Shown in pieces: positions 23,401 through 38,400 of a DNA stretch of 64,000 nt (position 1 is its first letter; each line of letters opens with the position of its first letter). The position numbers and the translations under genes are program-made. The notes under the pieces are model-generated. The model made no database searches. It was not told the DNA's origin and was given only the letters and a program-made list of their open reading frames with translations. The stretch is from Stichopus chloronotus (lineage: Eukaryota > Echinodermata > Holothuroidea > Aspidochirotida > Stichopodidae): contig CM037840.1 in NCBI GenBank assembly GCA_021234535.1, positions 28,843,520-28,907,519 of the forward strand, written 5' to 3'.

Positions 23401-26400
23401 CTTTGATGAAAGACAAACCGTAATACAAATTTGAGGTAATTGAAGTAGTATTATTCACAAATGACAGTTTTGGTTACCAAGGGAACTATAAGAAGCTCTC
23501 CAGATGTCCAAAAGGGTGATATGTCAATTGGCACACCAATATATATCAATAGACTTACATAAAACTTTCCTACTTCTTCTCTGGTGAAGCCCCATAATAA
23601 AGTTAGTATCATGTCGTCAGTATTCTTGCAAATACCATCAAGGAAAGAGATAAGCAGTTTCATTAAGTAGAGCTGTTACAGTAGCTCTGGAAACAAATTC
23701 AAGATAATAATAAAGACCAGAAATTTATGATTTAGTGATCTGCAGGTAGATATGATGTTTGTTCCATTGCTGACCAGTTTTTTAAGTTTCAACTTAAAAA
23801 AATGCTTTTTTACAGATCTCTACATAAATTGTAGTCATGTGTGTAATATTCATTTCCTGAGTCTTCTGACCCTGATCAAAGACTGATATATCTGGTGTTT
23901 TAAGTGCGCCTATATCTGTCAGGGGAGCTATTTCATGGTATGATTGTGCATCTGATCAACAAATATTAGAAACTTCATTAAAATTCTCTCCCTCCTCAAA
24001 GGACAAAACATTCAAGCAGAGGCCATCATTTCCGGCAACCCGTATCCGTCCGTACGTTGGTACAACGGTAACGAAGAAATCAAAGATGGGGGAAGGTACA
24101 AGATCACTGTGAGTTCTTTTCCAGTAAACTGATTTTTCATCTTTTCATATGCTTTAACTTGCTCCAGGAAAACATGCTGATTCTTGAATACAATGCTTTC
24201 TATAATGTTGTTAATCATCTTCCTTCTTTAATGCTTCTCTTTGCATTATCATAATCATGCTTACAAATGCATATTAAATTGAGGATTTTGCTGTGCTTCA
24301 TTCAATTCTAAAAAAGGACTGCTTTGGAATAAGCTAATTTTTTTCTTTTTTTTTGTTTTCATCGGTCTAACAGTTATCGTGGCTACAAAAAATGCAAATA
24401 CACGATTAAACTTGTTTTAGGTCAACGTTCGTTCAATCGAAACGCTCACATCATGAAATGGTTCTCTTTTTTGGGGGGCTGGTGAAATTTGTCGAAACAT
24501 TTGCAACCCCAGAGAAGGACCAAAACACAATCAAATGCATCGATGGCAGAATGTTTTATAGAAAAAAAACGATGAGATTCCCGTATTTGAGTTATGTATG
24601 CAAATCATTTCCAAAACAGAGAAATTTAGGAGATGAATGTTGAAAGGAAATTTCTTGGTGGTGCAATGATTAATTACTGCATGTGCTTTCTATACAGTGA
24701 GTAATAGTGAAATACATCTCATTATTCGATGCTTCTCTGTCTTTGTTTCGTAGAGGAGGAACGTGAATTCTTTTCACCTCTTTTTTTTCCTTTTCTCTTC
24801 TTCGTCGTGTAATTCTGCATGCCCTTAGTTTTCTTATCTTACTAAATGCTTTATTTGTTTATGCCTAGTCTCCTTGCTTTTTCCCCCACTGCAGGCTAAA
24901 ACCAACAGAGTAAGCAAATAAGCATGTGAAAGAAGTTAAAATGATTATTTCCCTTCCACCTTTATTTATATTTTTCATACCATTTTTTTTCTTTTTTGTT
25001 TTTTCTCTTTTTGGCTTTTGTTTTTTATTTTGTCGTTTTTATAGTCTGCTTGCTGTTATGATCACTTAATTTACACATCAGTGCTTCTCCTGAGTAGCTG
25101 CCTGTGACTCGCAGATTTGATATTTTGCTGCAGAGACCAACATGGGAAAAAGAAGAAATTTATGATGTCAGAAACAATGACATCTATTAACGATTTTACC
25201 ATAAAGTAAACCATGTTATTACACAAATTGTAAGACATGTTGTGTCAGGGTTACCAAATGTGTCTGAAACACCAGGGCTCCCTGGGATATGATACATATG
25301 ATCTCTCATATGCACAAAATAATACACTTGCTCTGCATTTTGCAAGGAGTCTGATGTTCAGATACATATTTGCCTGTCTTTGACTCTTAGCAGAAGTACT
25401 GATTCGTATGTCTCGATACTGCATGAAACAGTTAGACTAGTGATGCCATCATAAATTGGTATTGCACCCATGATGACCACTGTTACACCTTTATCACGTG
25501 AACCACTTTAATACTGCTACGATTCAACAAAAAGAAAAACAAGTTATGCTCACAACAGTAATGTAATTCTATTAGGCTGGTGAGACAACGGAGAACTTGT
25601 AACCACATATGCTGTTCATTCCAACCTTTCCTGAAGGTGAAGGGGTGGAAGTTTCGTATGTCCACACCATTTGAAAGGAATCATCATGACATATCTGTAG
25701 ACTGCTTCCAATTGTTATACTAAATATTTCTGGGAAAATGTCGGCAGTTGTTTTGAAAATAAAATGTAGAAATGTGTGTAAACCAAAATACAGTATGTAG
25801 CAACTTGTTTGGAATACACCTTCTACCTATCTTCAACTTTCCAGGACATTGTTAATTATTTAAATTTGTGATAAGATGAGGAACGCTTCATTTAACATCT
25901 CACTGCAGCTCCATAGAAAAAGAAAATAAAAAAACATTCGATCTGTCTTTCCTAACTTCGAAAATATACAGTTGGAGAAAATGGACCAAAAGTATTTTTG
26001 AAAACTTGTCAAATAAAAGTTGATGAGCACTCTGTGCTAGGATTTCGTCCGGCAGAATCTCAGAGCAGTTCCCGAAGCCCTCCCTCTTCCCCAAATTTCC
26101 ATCACTCTATCAAAGCATGTTTTGTTCATCGTCACAAAAATCTCTCCATCATTATCACTTTAATCATCATGTTGGCAATGGCAACAGTTAGCCATGGTGT
26201 GGTAACTATGGTAACTAGCATAGCTGTCTTTGGGTCAACGATGAATGTTTCCTACCAGATCTGGTCACATGGCATCACATAGATGATGTATATGCTCTTC
26301 CGTCGATCTCCTGTCTGTATTCTCCCTCACAGTGTCCACTCCTGTCTGCTCAGGTGTTATTGCAAACTGACATATTCAAACATGCATATACTGTGTGAGA

Positions 26401-29400
26401 CTTGGTATCGATTTCTCTGGTAATCCCTAACACATGCACAGTTGAAGTGGATCCATTGAAAACCGATCTTGGGTCCCATGTTTGTATCCTTTTCGATCTT
26501 GCAATATAAGGGCTGGCTCGACACTCTTGCACATTTGGTGTTTGAGGGGGAGTATAAAAGGGCACAACTATTTGGGGGTAAATGTCTGAAAGTGGCACCC
26601 TACATATTCTTAGTTTGTGTAATATCATGCAAAATGGGACCTCTTGTCACAAAGTGGCTAACACATTTTGTCAAACGTGGCTAACACATGTAAATATTTG
26701 CATGTCTTCAACATTAACCTCCTTATAGGCAAAGAGCCTTCATAGTTTACTCCAGTATTCAGAAGCAAGACGTTTAATTTCCAACAGAATCGATCCAACC
26801 ACCCTGGGAGTCATGTTGGTGTCTTCATTGGTAGTGCGAGATATGATATCTCATGTACATATTACCACGGATTTACATCCTCATTCATAGAACCTACATG
26901 TATGCCGATCTTACAATCCCAAACGCTATTCAAATCCTTTGAGTAGCCCTGTTGGGAGCTATGTCGGTATCTTTAGTATGTACAGTATAATAGCGAACGT
27001 ACACATTAGCACCTTTTCGTCAGTATTGACCTGGCACAAAGGGTCTACGTACTGATTGCTTTTGTAATTCCATACACATGCAGTCATTCATGAAATCGAT
27101 CCATTTAAAAGCCATCTTTGGAGTCATGTTGGCATCCTAAGTTACAAAATATATATCATAACAAATGTTTGTATCAACACCTTTGTTTGACTTTGTAGTT
27201 GACCTCCACATGTGTAGAGTATATTGCTCTCATACTTTCAGACACATGCTGAATCTCCAACAAAATTGATCCATCAAAAAGTCATGTTTGATATATCCTA
27301 CATATCTGCTATGCAGGAAGTCACAACATAACTATCTACATATTTAACACCTTTTATTTTTCTAATTTTGACCACTAATGGCACAATTAAATCACAACTG
27401 CGTGCATTTATAGTCCATTCATGTCAAATTTTACATCTCACGATCATGTTGAAAGAGATCTTGTCATATAAATAGGGGCATTTCCTTATTGTTGAATCTA
27501 TCTTGTGTCTCCACTGCCTGTCAACTAGTTGCCTATTCCTTTCATCTCCTCATGCATTCATTTTTCTGATTTATATTTTCCAAATATGTTCCTCAACTTT
27601 CGTCCTTTATGAGAGTGAAGATGGTCACTGTGTAAGTGCCAGAACTATTTTTTACCTAGGAGCTTGTTCTCTAGCTTTCCTCTAACATGGCCACAACATC
27701 ATATTGTTGACTCCTTCAAACAAGTCGCCAAAAAACAAGTTGGTAAAAAATGAGAGTATAAGGAGAAAAACTGACTATGGTATATTGAAATTAGAAATGA
27801 TGAATGTAAACTGTGCAAAGAAATTGAAACTGAGAACAGAACGTAAACCATTGACCTCAGGAATATAAGCCCTCAAAACTTACCAACAAAGAGTACTTTC
27901 GACAAGTTATCACGTTCTCTCTTTCAAATCAAAGTTTGAGGACAATTGTGCCTCTTTTGTGCTCTTGTTTGGCTTAACAATTACTTTTCCCACACAGCAT
28001 CAGGACAAAAACAAAAATTTCAGTCAAAAAAGTGTGATTGTCTGCAGAATTGGACACAACTCCAACGTTGCAATTATTAGAGGCTTTGAGTTTGGACGCT
28101 GAACAAAATCCAAATCCCAACATGTAAGTGGAGTGTGCATTGATAAGTCAAAAATTTGAAATTAGGTTTATTGCAAGAAATGGCTCTAGATTCAAAGACA
28201 CAAAACTTAAAATTTCAGATCATTTCAGATGTAAGAGTTTTGGATTGCTTTCTTGGGTGAAGGGGGGTTGCTCATGTAACATGATCGGCCACATTGTTCA
28301 TTTGTACTTCCAACATACTTATGCTTGCAGTAGCTGACAGTTAATGGTTTTAATAGGTTAGAAAGCAATTTGAATTGTGCACCGTCAACACTGCTATTCT
28401 ACAAACAGTAGACATCAAAGGTAGACAACACGTAGTTAACATTGGTTTCGTAGATTACAGCACTCTGAAGTGAATCACAGCACCTCATTTTGATCATGCC
28501 GACACCTTGGAAAGGAACTTTCAAGAAGAATTCAACATTTCACCCTCGGCTATAGTTCTTGATCTGTACGTTTGTCATTGGACCTCTTCTTCTTTCTATG
28601 GCTTTGGATAGTAGGATGCATAAAGTTTGTGTGCTAAGCTAATTGGAAATAACCAAAGTTAGTCATGTTTTTGTGATGTACGGTCTTTTAGAAACATTTT
28701 CAATAATTATTCGCTCCCACTTTCAAAAAAGCTCATTTATAGCAAGTTGAGTTGAATATTGAGCAGTCATTTTTGAGAACACCTGGCTAAAATTAATGAG
28801 AGCCATGTATCTTTTGCATCAGCATTGCAAGGTAATGTGAAAAGAATACTCTATAGCCATTTGAAAACTGCAACTAGAATGTTTGCTGCTGTGTGGAAAA
28901 TTTAATCCGTCCCAGAAGCTATGAAAAAACCTCAGTCTTCATTCTGAAGTTTTCATTCATTTGTCAATTATATACAACAGAAAAAGGAAAAAAGTAACAA
29001 AATCAGAGCCTTCTGAAAAAGTCTGGTAAGTATTTCTACGGAAAATAGCAGACAGAATAATATGGAAGTTGGCAGAGTGTCTGGCTTTGCCTGGTATATT
29101 TAATTCAGTGGTACAGGCCAACCAGTAATCGCCACTTGTTGCCTATTGGTTTTACTTTTTGAGAAGATACTTCTGCCCTTCGAAGTTCAGCATTTGTCGA
29201 AATTTCGCAGTGCAGTTTGTCTGCAAACCACAATTGTGGAAAAGCATCTATGGAGTGCGGGCTTTTCAGCTTCCCACTGGCCAGGCCAGGTCAGGTGCCC
29301 CATATTTCGGGATGTCACAGTGTTTTGAGCTTGCCAGGAGCCATTTTTGGGCACAAGTCTTGTCAGAGTAGTAATTAGCATACTGCCAGGCCTAACGTTG

Positions 29401-32400
29401 TCACCTGCATGCAAAAGTATTTACACATGCACTAAAGGTATACCGTTGTCACTCTCACAAGATATTCCTGTCGTGGTTTTATTCACTGCGTTTAGCACAA
29501 TTGCACTATGAATATATCCACAAGAATAGATTTAGGTGCACAGTACAGTAAATGTAAGCCTTTTACACAACTTCATCCAGAATTTGGCAATTTTATATAT
29601 TTCCTCAAAATAAACTGATTTTATTAAGCCACTAAAAATTAATCAAAATTTGCCATCTGTCCAACCAAAAATGTGCCCTTTAAAAGGATAGTCCAGCCAG
29701 AAATTATGCTTTGATATGTGTAAGAGTGAGTAAATGTGACCCTTATAGTAAAACTTCCATCCAGTTCCCATGCATGTTTCTTGCAATTTTATCAGTTCGA
29801 GTTACCCCCTGTGCTACCAACTGGGAACTTGAAGCAAACAGGAGTGACATCATCTCTTCACATTGCTAAAGAGCCTTTTGTTTTCTTCATTTTTAAATTT
29901 ATTATTTTGACCTTGAAATCAGCAGGTGGTCAGCCTTCGTACTGGTTAGGAGAAGGTCACAAAACTCTCATATACCTCCTACATTCACATTATGATATCA
30001 CTATATATTGAAGTATTAAATTTGGTGTATATTTTAAAGAAAAACATAAAATGCTTTATCAATGTGGGGAGATGACATCACTCCTGCTTGCTTCAAGTTA
30101 ACTGTCAGTAACAAATGTGGCAACTTCAACTGCTCATATCTCCCTAACCACACATGGGAATTTAATGAAAATTTCACTGTATATGATCAGATTCACTTAC
30201 TCTTCAACATATCAAAGCTACATTCATGGCTAGACCATCCTTTTAAGTCCAGTGTGGAAAGGAACACTACCAATTCTCTCAAAATCCAAATTTGGCAGCT
30301 TAAAATGCTAGCCTTTGTATGTATGTAAAGTATATTTCTGGCAAAAACTATTACGATTCACTCTAGCCTTCCAAGAGTAGCCCCCTTTGATTTGCCCTCT
30401 CTGATAACAATGCTTTGAGAAGTAGTATTTAGCAATTTTGTTATGTAATGGTGCAGTTTTGTGCTGCATATATCACCCCACCAAGAAAATCTATCTTAAA
30501 ATCCCCATAATGTGCAATTTTATGTGTGAATATACCCCAGCAGTGAACACAGGCAGTCATAAACTGTCCTATTCCCTGGAAATGCAACCTGGGTTAAGGG
30601 TGAATACAGAAAGCAGCTCAACTCAGAAAGACAGTCCCTTTAAATTGTGGAATTTTTAGGTGCTGACCAGTTGACCTGTAGACCTGTTTACATTAAAGAG
30701 GTCATGCACAGACCTTGATGTGTAAGATGTATTTTTCTGTAGATTGTTACATGGCGATGGTGATACAGTGCACACGTGGAGTGTGCCCTGCTGTATTGTG
30801 CCCATCATCGCAGTCATTTCATTTTCCAAAAATGAAGATTGGACAAAAACTAGGAATGTGAACTTTGGGACAATTTTAGAAGCTGCCAACCCACTCAGAC
30901 ATGTGCATTTTTAGCTTCCTATTTAGAACATTTCCTCTCTGAAATACAAATATCGAATTCTACTTACCGAATGAAATTTGCATATCCTGTCCCTCGTAAT
31001 GTGGGTAGCAATTACACAACATTTTTTTACATTGTTTTTGACCCACCTTCATGGTTCTTTCGTCCCAAACATCTCTCTACTGGTTACGTTTTTGTCCGAG
31101 GACCATGGGACAATACCACTTTTTGCCATTCAGATTCATTGACAGACTCAGACTGAGGCTTTAATTGGATTGCTTTGTCTCTGTTCTTGATAATTGATAG
31201 AAAACATTGAAAGTAAAATCGTCAGCAATTCTGGCAGAAAAAGGAAAGTCATCAGTTTGGAGGTGAAAGATATTTGCACACTTCTTGCCATGGATGAACT
31301 TCTTTCTGCCATTCAGAAAGAATTGATATCATGGCACTGGAAAGTAATTCATCGAATGTATGATATCTTCACTGTCACAAATAGGGGACATTCCTCTCCT
31401 TTCCCATGTAAGCTGTAGAGCTGGAAGCTGTGTGAGGTTACCTTCATGTGTACATGTGGAAGAATAGAGATGTGTAAGAATACAGGCAGTGAAAAATTAG
31501 GTTCAAGTCCATTCAAATGAGAAAGAGAAAGTGGATGAGATAACTGTAGTAATGCAAATTGCAGATGAAGAAAAAACGTACACCACGTGGGTGAAATATG
31601 TATTTCCATGCCTTAAACTCATTTCAGCAGCATCCAATTGAGTGAAGTATGCCAAAGTGTATAAATAAAGGCCATTGTCATGTGTATTTTGTTTGTTGCA
31701 AGCAATAATGCGGGAATCACCAAATATTGACGTATTTAAAACTGACGAGTGTGGGCAACTGATAAGATTTGCAGGCTGTTTGCAAGACAGATGGACCCAA
31801 TGAGAACAGTTCATTATCCATCTCATGGTTTGCAAGTAGAGAGTTCACAACAATTTTATTTCAAATATCGTTATCGTTGCTGATGCTTTTGCTGAATGGA
31901 CAAACTTTGTTCAAGTTCTCATCTTCCTTTAACTTTTTTGGTTTTTTGCATTTTCAGTCCAAGGAAAACCTTGGTATCCATTCTTTAGAGATCAAAAAGA
32001 GTGTACTCGGCGATAGCGGTATATATGCCTGTAAGCTGGAAAATGAACTCGGAAAAGAAGAGAGGGTCTTCTCCCTCGTTGTCAGCAGTAAGTATGTCAC
32101 CACTCAACAGTGACGTTCTGTAGAGTTGTGATCTGTATGTCAGTCCAAAGTAAGCCCTCCACTGATAAAAAAGAAGAAGCTTGCTTTGCTGAATACAGCG
32201 ACATTAATCTGATCAGGATATGAGAGTAACACATTCTTTAATACCTCCACATGTAGTGTGGGCACTTGGAACTGCACTGTCAGGCTTATGAATTACACAA
32301 ACAGGCTCACAAAAAGTCTCAGTGTCAACTAGCTAGGCTGATTATTTGGTAAAATCTAAAGGTTATTTTACTGTTACAACCATGGCATTATAAGCATATT

Positions 32401-35400
32401 ATAAGTGTACTCACGTGGAGCATGTCTTGTATTGTATGCTATCATTGGAGTTGTGACAGAGGATTGTCAATATCAATTTTCTATGCCATCATACATTTCA
32501 GTATGCAAAGGTTTTCAAGGAGGAAACTGCATGTTGCCCAGTGACAAAAGTTCAATTTGTTTTTTGTTTTTTTTGTTCAAATGATTGCATTTTCTGGTTA
32601 GACTTTCATTAGAAGTGAGTGTTGGTATAAACTGTGATTGAATGTTGTCCTGGTACAAGGAATGTAAATGTTTGATATTAATGAATTAGATTACTAGAGT
32701 GAGTGCACTTATTGTTGAAGCTGTATTCCAGTGACAAGTTAAGGGATCCTTGAATGAAAAAGCATATTAGTAATCTGTACTTACAGATTAATAATCTGTT
32801 ATAACAGATTGAAATATTTGTATAGATTGCACTAATAGGCTTTCATATTATTAAGCTCTGTAAGAAAAAAGTTAAAGACTTCATAAAAAGTAGATATGCA
32901 TTTCTCATGTTTCACTTTTATTTTTAAAACCTGCCATTTTGCATACTTCAGAAAAACCTGCAACTGATGAGCTGGACTTCAGAGCCCTCCTGAAACATCG
33001 GTACGTCTTGTAGCTCAGTTTTGTTAGTATGTCTGTGAAAAAAACGAATGACAAGTTTAAGTGTTAAGTTTTTATAATACTCAACAGGGAAATTGTAAGG
33101 TGAGTTGAAGTATTTTGAAGGCAAAGTTTATGTCTAATTTGCTCAACTTGGAACTTACCACTTTGGGGAAAGGATTATGCACAGTGTAGCATATGGAGTT
33201 ACAGTGTATCCTCTTCTCTGCAAAGGAAATCCTCAGCTGCTGCTGAATTTTCTGAAAGTTGATGAAAAGGGTTGTTTAGTGACATGAAAAATAGTGAAAA
33301 TTTTCATTTTCAGATGTTAAACTGTTTTATTTTGGTCCCATGCTCGCACCATTATCAATCTCCAATTGCTCTGCTTTTTCAGAAGTTGATTCTTTGATCA
33401 AACAAGAATCTCAATAATTTGGTGATCATGTCTTACAATCTCTTTTTGGTTAAATATTTATTGGTTTTGATGTAGTGTGTAAGATAGATGCTTCTCTATC
33501 ATGTGAAAGTTGATGAGAACTTGGCATGTATACACTTTCTTAAGGCTTGGAGAGAAGAGCAGCGTAATGTCATCCAAGGAAATGGCTTTTCATAGTTTCT
33601 GATTGTCAGTTCCGTGAGATGGGTTACTATCTTGTGGACGTTTGCTTTGGAAAAAAAACATTTGCTGTGTTATAGCTCATGCACCCTTTTTCTTGACGAA
33701 GTTTTACATACCATCCACCCTTATTTGACGTGATGAATGTGAGATACCATTTTCCCTTTCATTCAAAACATCGGGTTGTCACCCCGGCAAAACTGCAAAC
33801 AAAACGAAAGCAAAAATAATTGCCTCCGTGTTCCACTCAGTATACAGGAAACTACATTTTTCGATTAAGATTTCAATAAATGCTGTATTTGAAAAACTTG
33901 TGGAACATGCTGTACCCTTTCTCCATGTGAGGGAAATGATGATTAACGAAAAAATTAATTCAGAGAAAAAAGTGAAGTTTTTTGAAAGAGATGTCCCATC
34001 TCTAACAGTGTGCACTTAAATGTTAAGGACTACGTATATCAAAGCAAGAGAAATGAGATGTCACTTTTGCATTTCTGTTCATCAGTGTTGCTGTCCACAT
34101 TTCATCCCTTTCTCTTTTCTACCATCCTGTCCACCTTTTTTTTTTCCTTTTTGTTTTTGTATTTTTGTTTTCACCCTAGTGGCCAACAGGGCAGTGTTCC
34201 TGATGGAGAAATCCCTGCTGATCATGATGATGATGATGAGTGCGTTCTAGGTTCATCTAGCCCATTTTTTTTAAACAAAAATTATTTTATTTAGCATGTG
34301 ATTTTGTGAGCACCGTTATCTGCAATCTTTCATAAGTCCATGTCCGCTGCTGTCACCATTTACAGCTTTCACTCAGATGCAGTTAGTGTTTGACATTTTA
34401 GATTACTCCATTATAGTTGCATGACTCAGTTTTCATGGTTGAAGCTTTCAACCTGACAAGAGAAGTAAACTTATTAAATTCATCAGAGCATACCCACACT
34501 TTTGTAATTCAAAGTCAGTCAGAGCTTTCTCATATATGTTCATATACTTATTGATGCTGTAGTATGACTTCATGATCGCTCATTTTATATTCTTAGACTG
34601 CTTCTTGCCATGAGTTGCAACTTGTGGTCATACTTTATCGGAAACATCTCTTATCCAGTGGTATACTGTATTTATGCTCATGATAAATCAGCTTGACAAA
34701 AGAAAACATATTAAACAAACCACTAACTGTCGCACTTTTCGTATAGCAGGGTGCACTGCAAATTGGAACCCAACTCGAAAAATGTAACACTGCAGAATGT
34801 TTTTTTTTTCACTTACATTTCATGTACTAGAATGTATAGCTGAACATGTAGCATGGTGGCAGCAGTGGGATTGATTGTTAATCATAGGGTGTCAGCATTT
34901 TTCACGCACATTTGTGACGCACTGTAATTATGGTGTTTGCATTCAAGACATGCTTGACTGTTCTACTAATATGTCTCCTGTTCTGCAAAGCCTACTCCAA
35001 AATTCTCATATTGCTAAGATCATTATGCAGAACCAGTCAAATTTATTGAAAAAAATATACATATTTTGATCAGTTTCTGCTAAGCACTGAATTTATGATC
35101 AAGTCTTATATTATGTCTTAGTCCAAACTGAAATTAGGTAAACCATGTTTTACATTTTTGTCTGTGTATCCCCCTTGTCTCATTGTAGCCTCAATCCTTT
35201 CCACAAACATGTTCAAGTGGGAACATAGTTGGTTATACTGAATGATTAAATGATCTTGTCAGAGTAGTCAGCAACCCATCTTCCCTTCTCAATTACTTGT
35301 TGTTGCCTATGGGCATGACAACTAATATCCCTTGTAATGGTATGAAATACATAGCAAGGAAACATAGGCATTTGATTTCTAGTAATGGTGTTGTCGTTTC

Positions 35401-38400
35401 CTACCTGAGGCATACAGAATCCCTGTGAGGTGATAGAACTGACCTACAATAAGTTTTTGAGATTGATAACGAGATACACCACACTTTTCTTTTGTCCAAG
35501 TGTGATGTGAAACAGTTTTTTTAATGGCTTAGATTCATTGTGGTCATTTCTGAAAGTTTCTCCTCATCATCACTGAAGTGTAGAAAGATCAGCATAAACA
35601 CTTTTTTCCACTGCTGGTAAAGGAATGTACAGTATGCAATAACAGGTACACATCTTCAGCTCTCGAGGGCAGTCGTTTATCCAGATGCCATATTTTGCCA
35701 CTTGGAATATTATAAGAAAATAAATCCTCACTAAAAGTAGTATTCAAACACCATCCTTTGCAGCAGAATTTCTGGCAGTGTTTTTTTTTTTTTTCGCATT
35801 GCACGCAAGCACCTTATTGTCATGTTGTTCTGAGAATGTTCTGGAGTTTAATGCCTTTCGTGGTGAGATATCTGTGTTGGAATGATGCAATTGTAGGTAT
35901 TTCCCTCTTTTCGCTGTTACATGGTGTATCTTTAGAAGTACCCATAGGTTATCCTGATTTATAGTACTGTATACCCCTCAAGTGAATCATTTTATGTGTT
36001 TCTGAATGAGAACAAAGACCTTGATTGGGAGAATAGGGGGTAATGTCTCCCACTTTTTAGAGGAGAAAACGCTAACATATTGTCCCCCCAACGCTTTTAG
36101 AGCCCTGAATTAAAAAAAATACACAATTCTTAGTGAAATTGTTGTAAATTGTCAAGCCCATTTCATGAAAAATAAAGTTTAGCTGAAATTTATGAGGCCA
36201 GAGAGTGGGGAGTGCCATTTAGTGGTTATGCAACTTTAGAAGAGATTTAGCCTAGCTCTCCCCCCCTCACTTCAATATCAAATTGACACCAATGAGTGAG
36301 AATATTTTGTGCACGGTACTTCTTGACCCCAGCTACTCTCAAGAAATTTTGTGACTCCGGCTCTTTTTGCATTTGTAAGTCAAAATGTGAAGAAAGACTC
36401 TTCACTCAGGTTCAACCCTCCTCAAATCAACTCCCACAATGTCCTACCATTTTCTTGATTTTGATGTGTCGAAGGAGCTTTTGAAAAATGTTGGGTTTCA
36501 TTTACAGGTATTTTTCTTCTTCTCGTTTGCCTATTTTACAAGACTTTTGCATCTGTAAACTGCTCACTGAACTCTGCCTCTAATATGGATTATGTGTTTT
36601 TCACACAGTTGATTGTAATTAAATTTTACTTGGTTTCATTTTGTTTCTTAACTTGATGGGCTTTTCATGTTTGCTGCATTTGATGGAAATTTTTTGAAGT
36701 GGGGACACTAGCTCACGCATTAAACGTACCCTTACTGTACAAGTTCCTCAAGTCTCTGCTATTTTTATGTTGATCCAAAGATTACCAATCACCCAGAGAA
36801 AGTGAATGGACTATTAACCTTAAGTTGACCTTTGACATGTATGATGTCATCCATCTGGAGAGAGATGATAGACTATTAACTATTCATGTACATAATTAAC
36901 TTCAACATGATTGTTTTATGAGAGATGGAATACTTGAAAATTGGCACTGTAAAATGCAAGGTTGAGGCTCCTTGTTTTCCATTCCCAGTGGTTTGTACTT
37001 ACAAAGAAAAAAAAATTGGTCTGAAACTGGTATGAAATCTAAGATTCAAAATTTACATATTTAAATACAAGCAACATTAGAGGCAGGCTATGAGAGGCAG
37101 TGGAGTCAATGAAATTACTTTTAAGTAGAAATAGACTCTATTATTTGTAGTTTAAGTCATAGCCATGCCAATATTTCATTTTTTTAGAAACTTTGCGCTT
37201 TTCCTTGTAAGAAAAATTTTCCCAAAGCATCCCCATGGTGATGTAAAACTGACTAAATTGCCAAAAACTTGACATTAATATTACATGATCACTGAATAGT
37301 GAGCAACTGTTGCTCGAGGGGGAGGGATGTTTCATCTTGTCATCATGTAAGAATCTCTTAACTTTCAAGAATACTGAAGTTTATCCACTTAATCACGTAA
37401 TCGATTTGTGGTAACAGTCTTTATCTCAGGGCATGCATCTTCAGTTAACAAAGAATGTTCTTTCTCATACTTTTATCTGACTTTTATGCACTTACGAGGA
37501 ATGGTCCAGACAGTCTTAAAATTCCCCTCACATATGAGGAATAGTCACGATCACACAAGTCACTTTTTTTTTTTCGTTAGAAATAGCACCCACATGGTCC
37601 ACAAAAATATTAACATTGTAATGCATTTTACAATAAATAACATTCAAGACTACCTGTGCATAGGTCATCATCACAGCATGATGACATGAAACTGGTTTCA
37701 TTTGATTTTGTTTTTGGGTAACTTCCACTGGACTGCCTCTTCATAAATATGAGCGGTTCCAAATGATCCGTATCCAGAAGACTCTGAGCAGATTGGGACT
37801 TGTTGACATGTTGTTTCGTATCAACATGAATTTCATGAGAATACTTTGAATGTTGTCTGCTCTGTTCTTCTGAGTGAAGCTAAATGGAATTTGAAAGTGG
37901 CAATCGAGTGCCTTGGGCAGAAAAAAGGAAACCAGAAACACGCTGCCATTTTGGTCAAAAATTTGTTTGCTATGTTTTACTGTACCATCACTCATTTCTC
38001 TAGGTTTTTCAGGGTTTCATTTTGCATTTAGATGGCAAAAGATGAAAATGTGAAAAGTATAATTTACATTGTCAGAAACAGGGGCTGTTTTCTTCTTTGG
38101 CATTGTATTCATTTGTATCTGTTCATTTTGGTGTCATTTGCACATGATTGTACTAAAAACTCATTAGTGTGAAATGTCTCAATTTTAGGAATGTTTTGAT
38201 ATATGTATTTTACCCTTTGCCCCTTTCTGGTAAGACCTTCCAAAATGATAGGAAAATAATTGGACGAGATTTTCTTTTCTTTTTCCTTCTGATTTTCTCA
38301 GTGAGTTTGCTAGACGTGAGTCAAAGATCGTTGCACCGCAGTGGGGTGTCCTACAGCACTCTGAAGGTCCAGATAAGAAGGCAAGAGAAAAAAATATTGT

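Larger units (their letters stand above)
24109..31957 (+). other. Intron 17 (7.85 kb), longest in the window
   Basis: Interrupts Ig7. It carries a decayed satellite (26440-27300) and a 559-bp foldback element (29684-30242). The frames inside do not look like Ig, Fn3 or transposase. No alternative Ig7 3' half was found. Confidence 0.75.

Noticed and set aside
30249..30640. CAGTCCCTTTAAAT near 30630 as the true right end of the foldback element
   Set aside because: The sequence at 30228-30246 pairs much better with the left end and continues into long arm homology; the later match is short.
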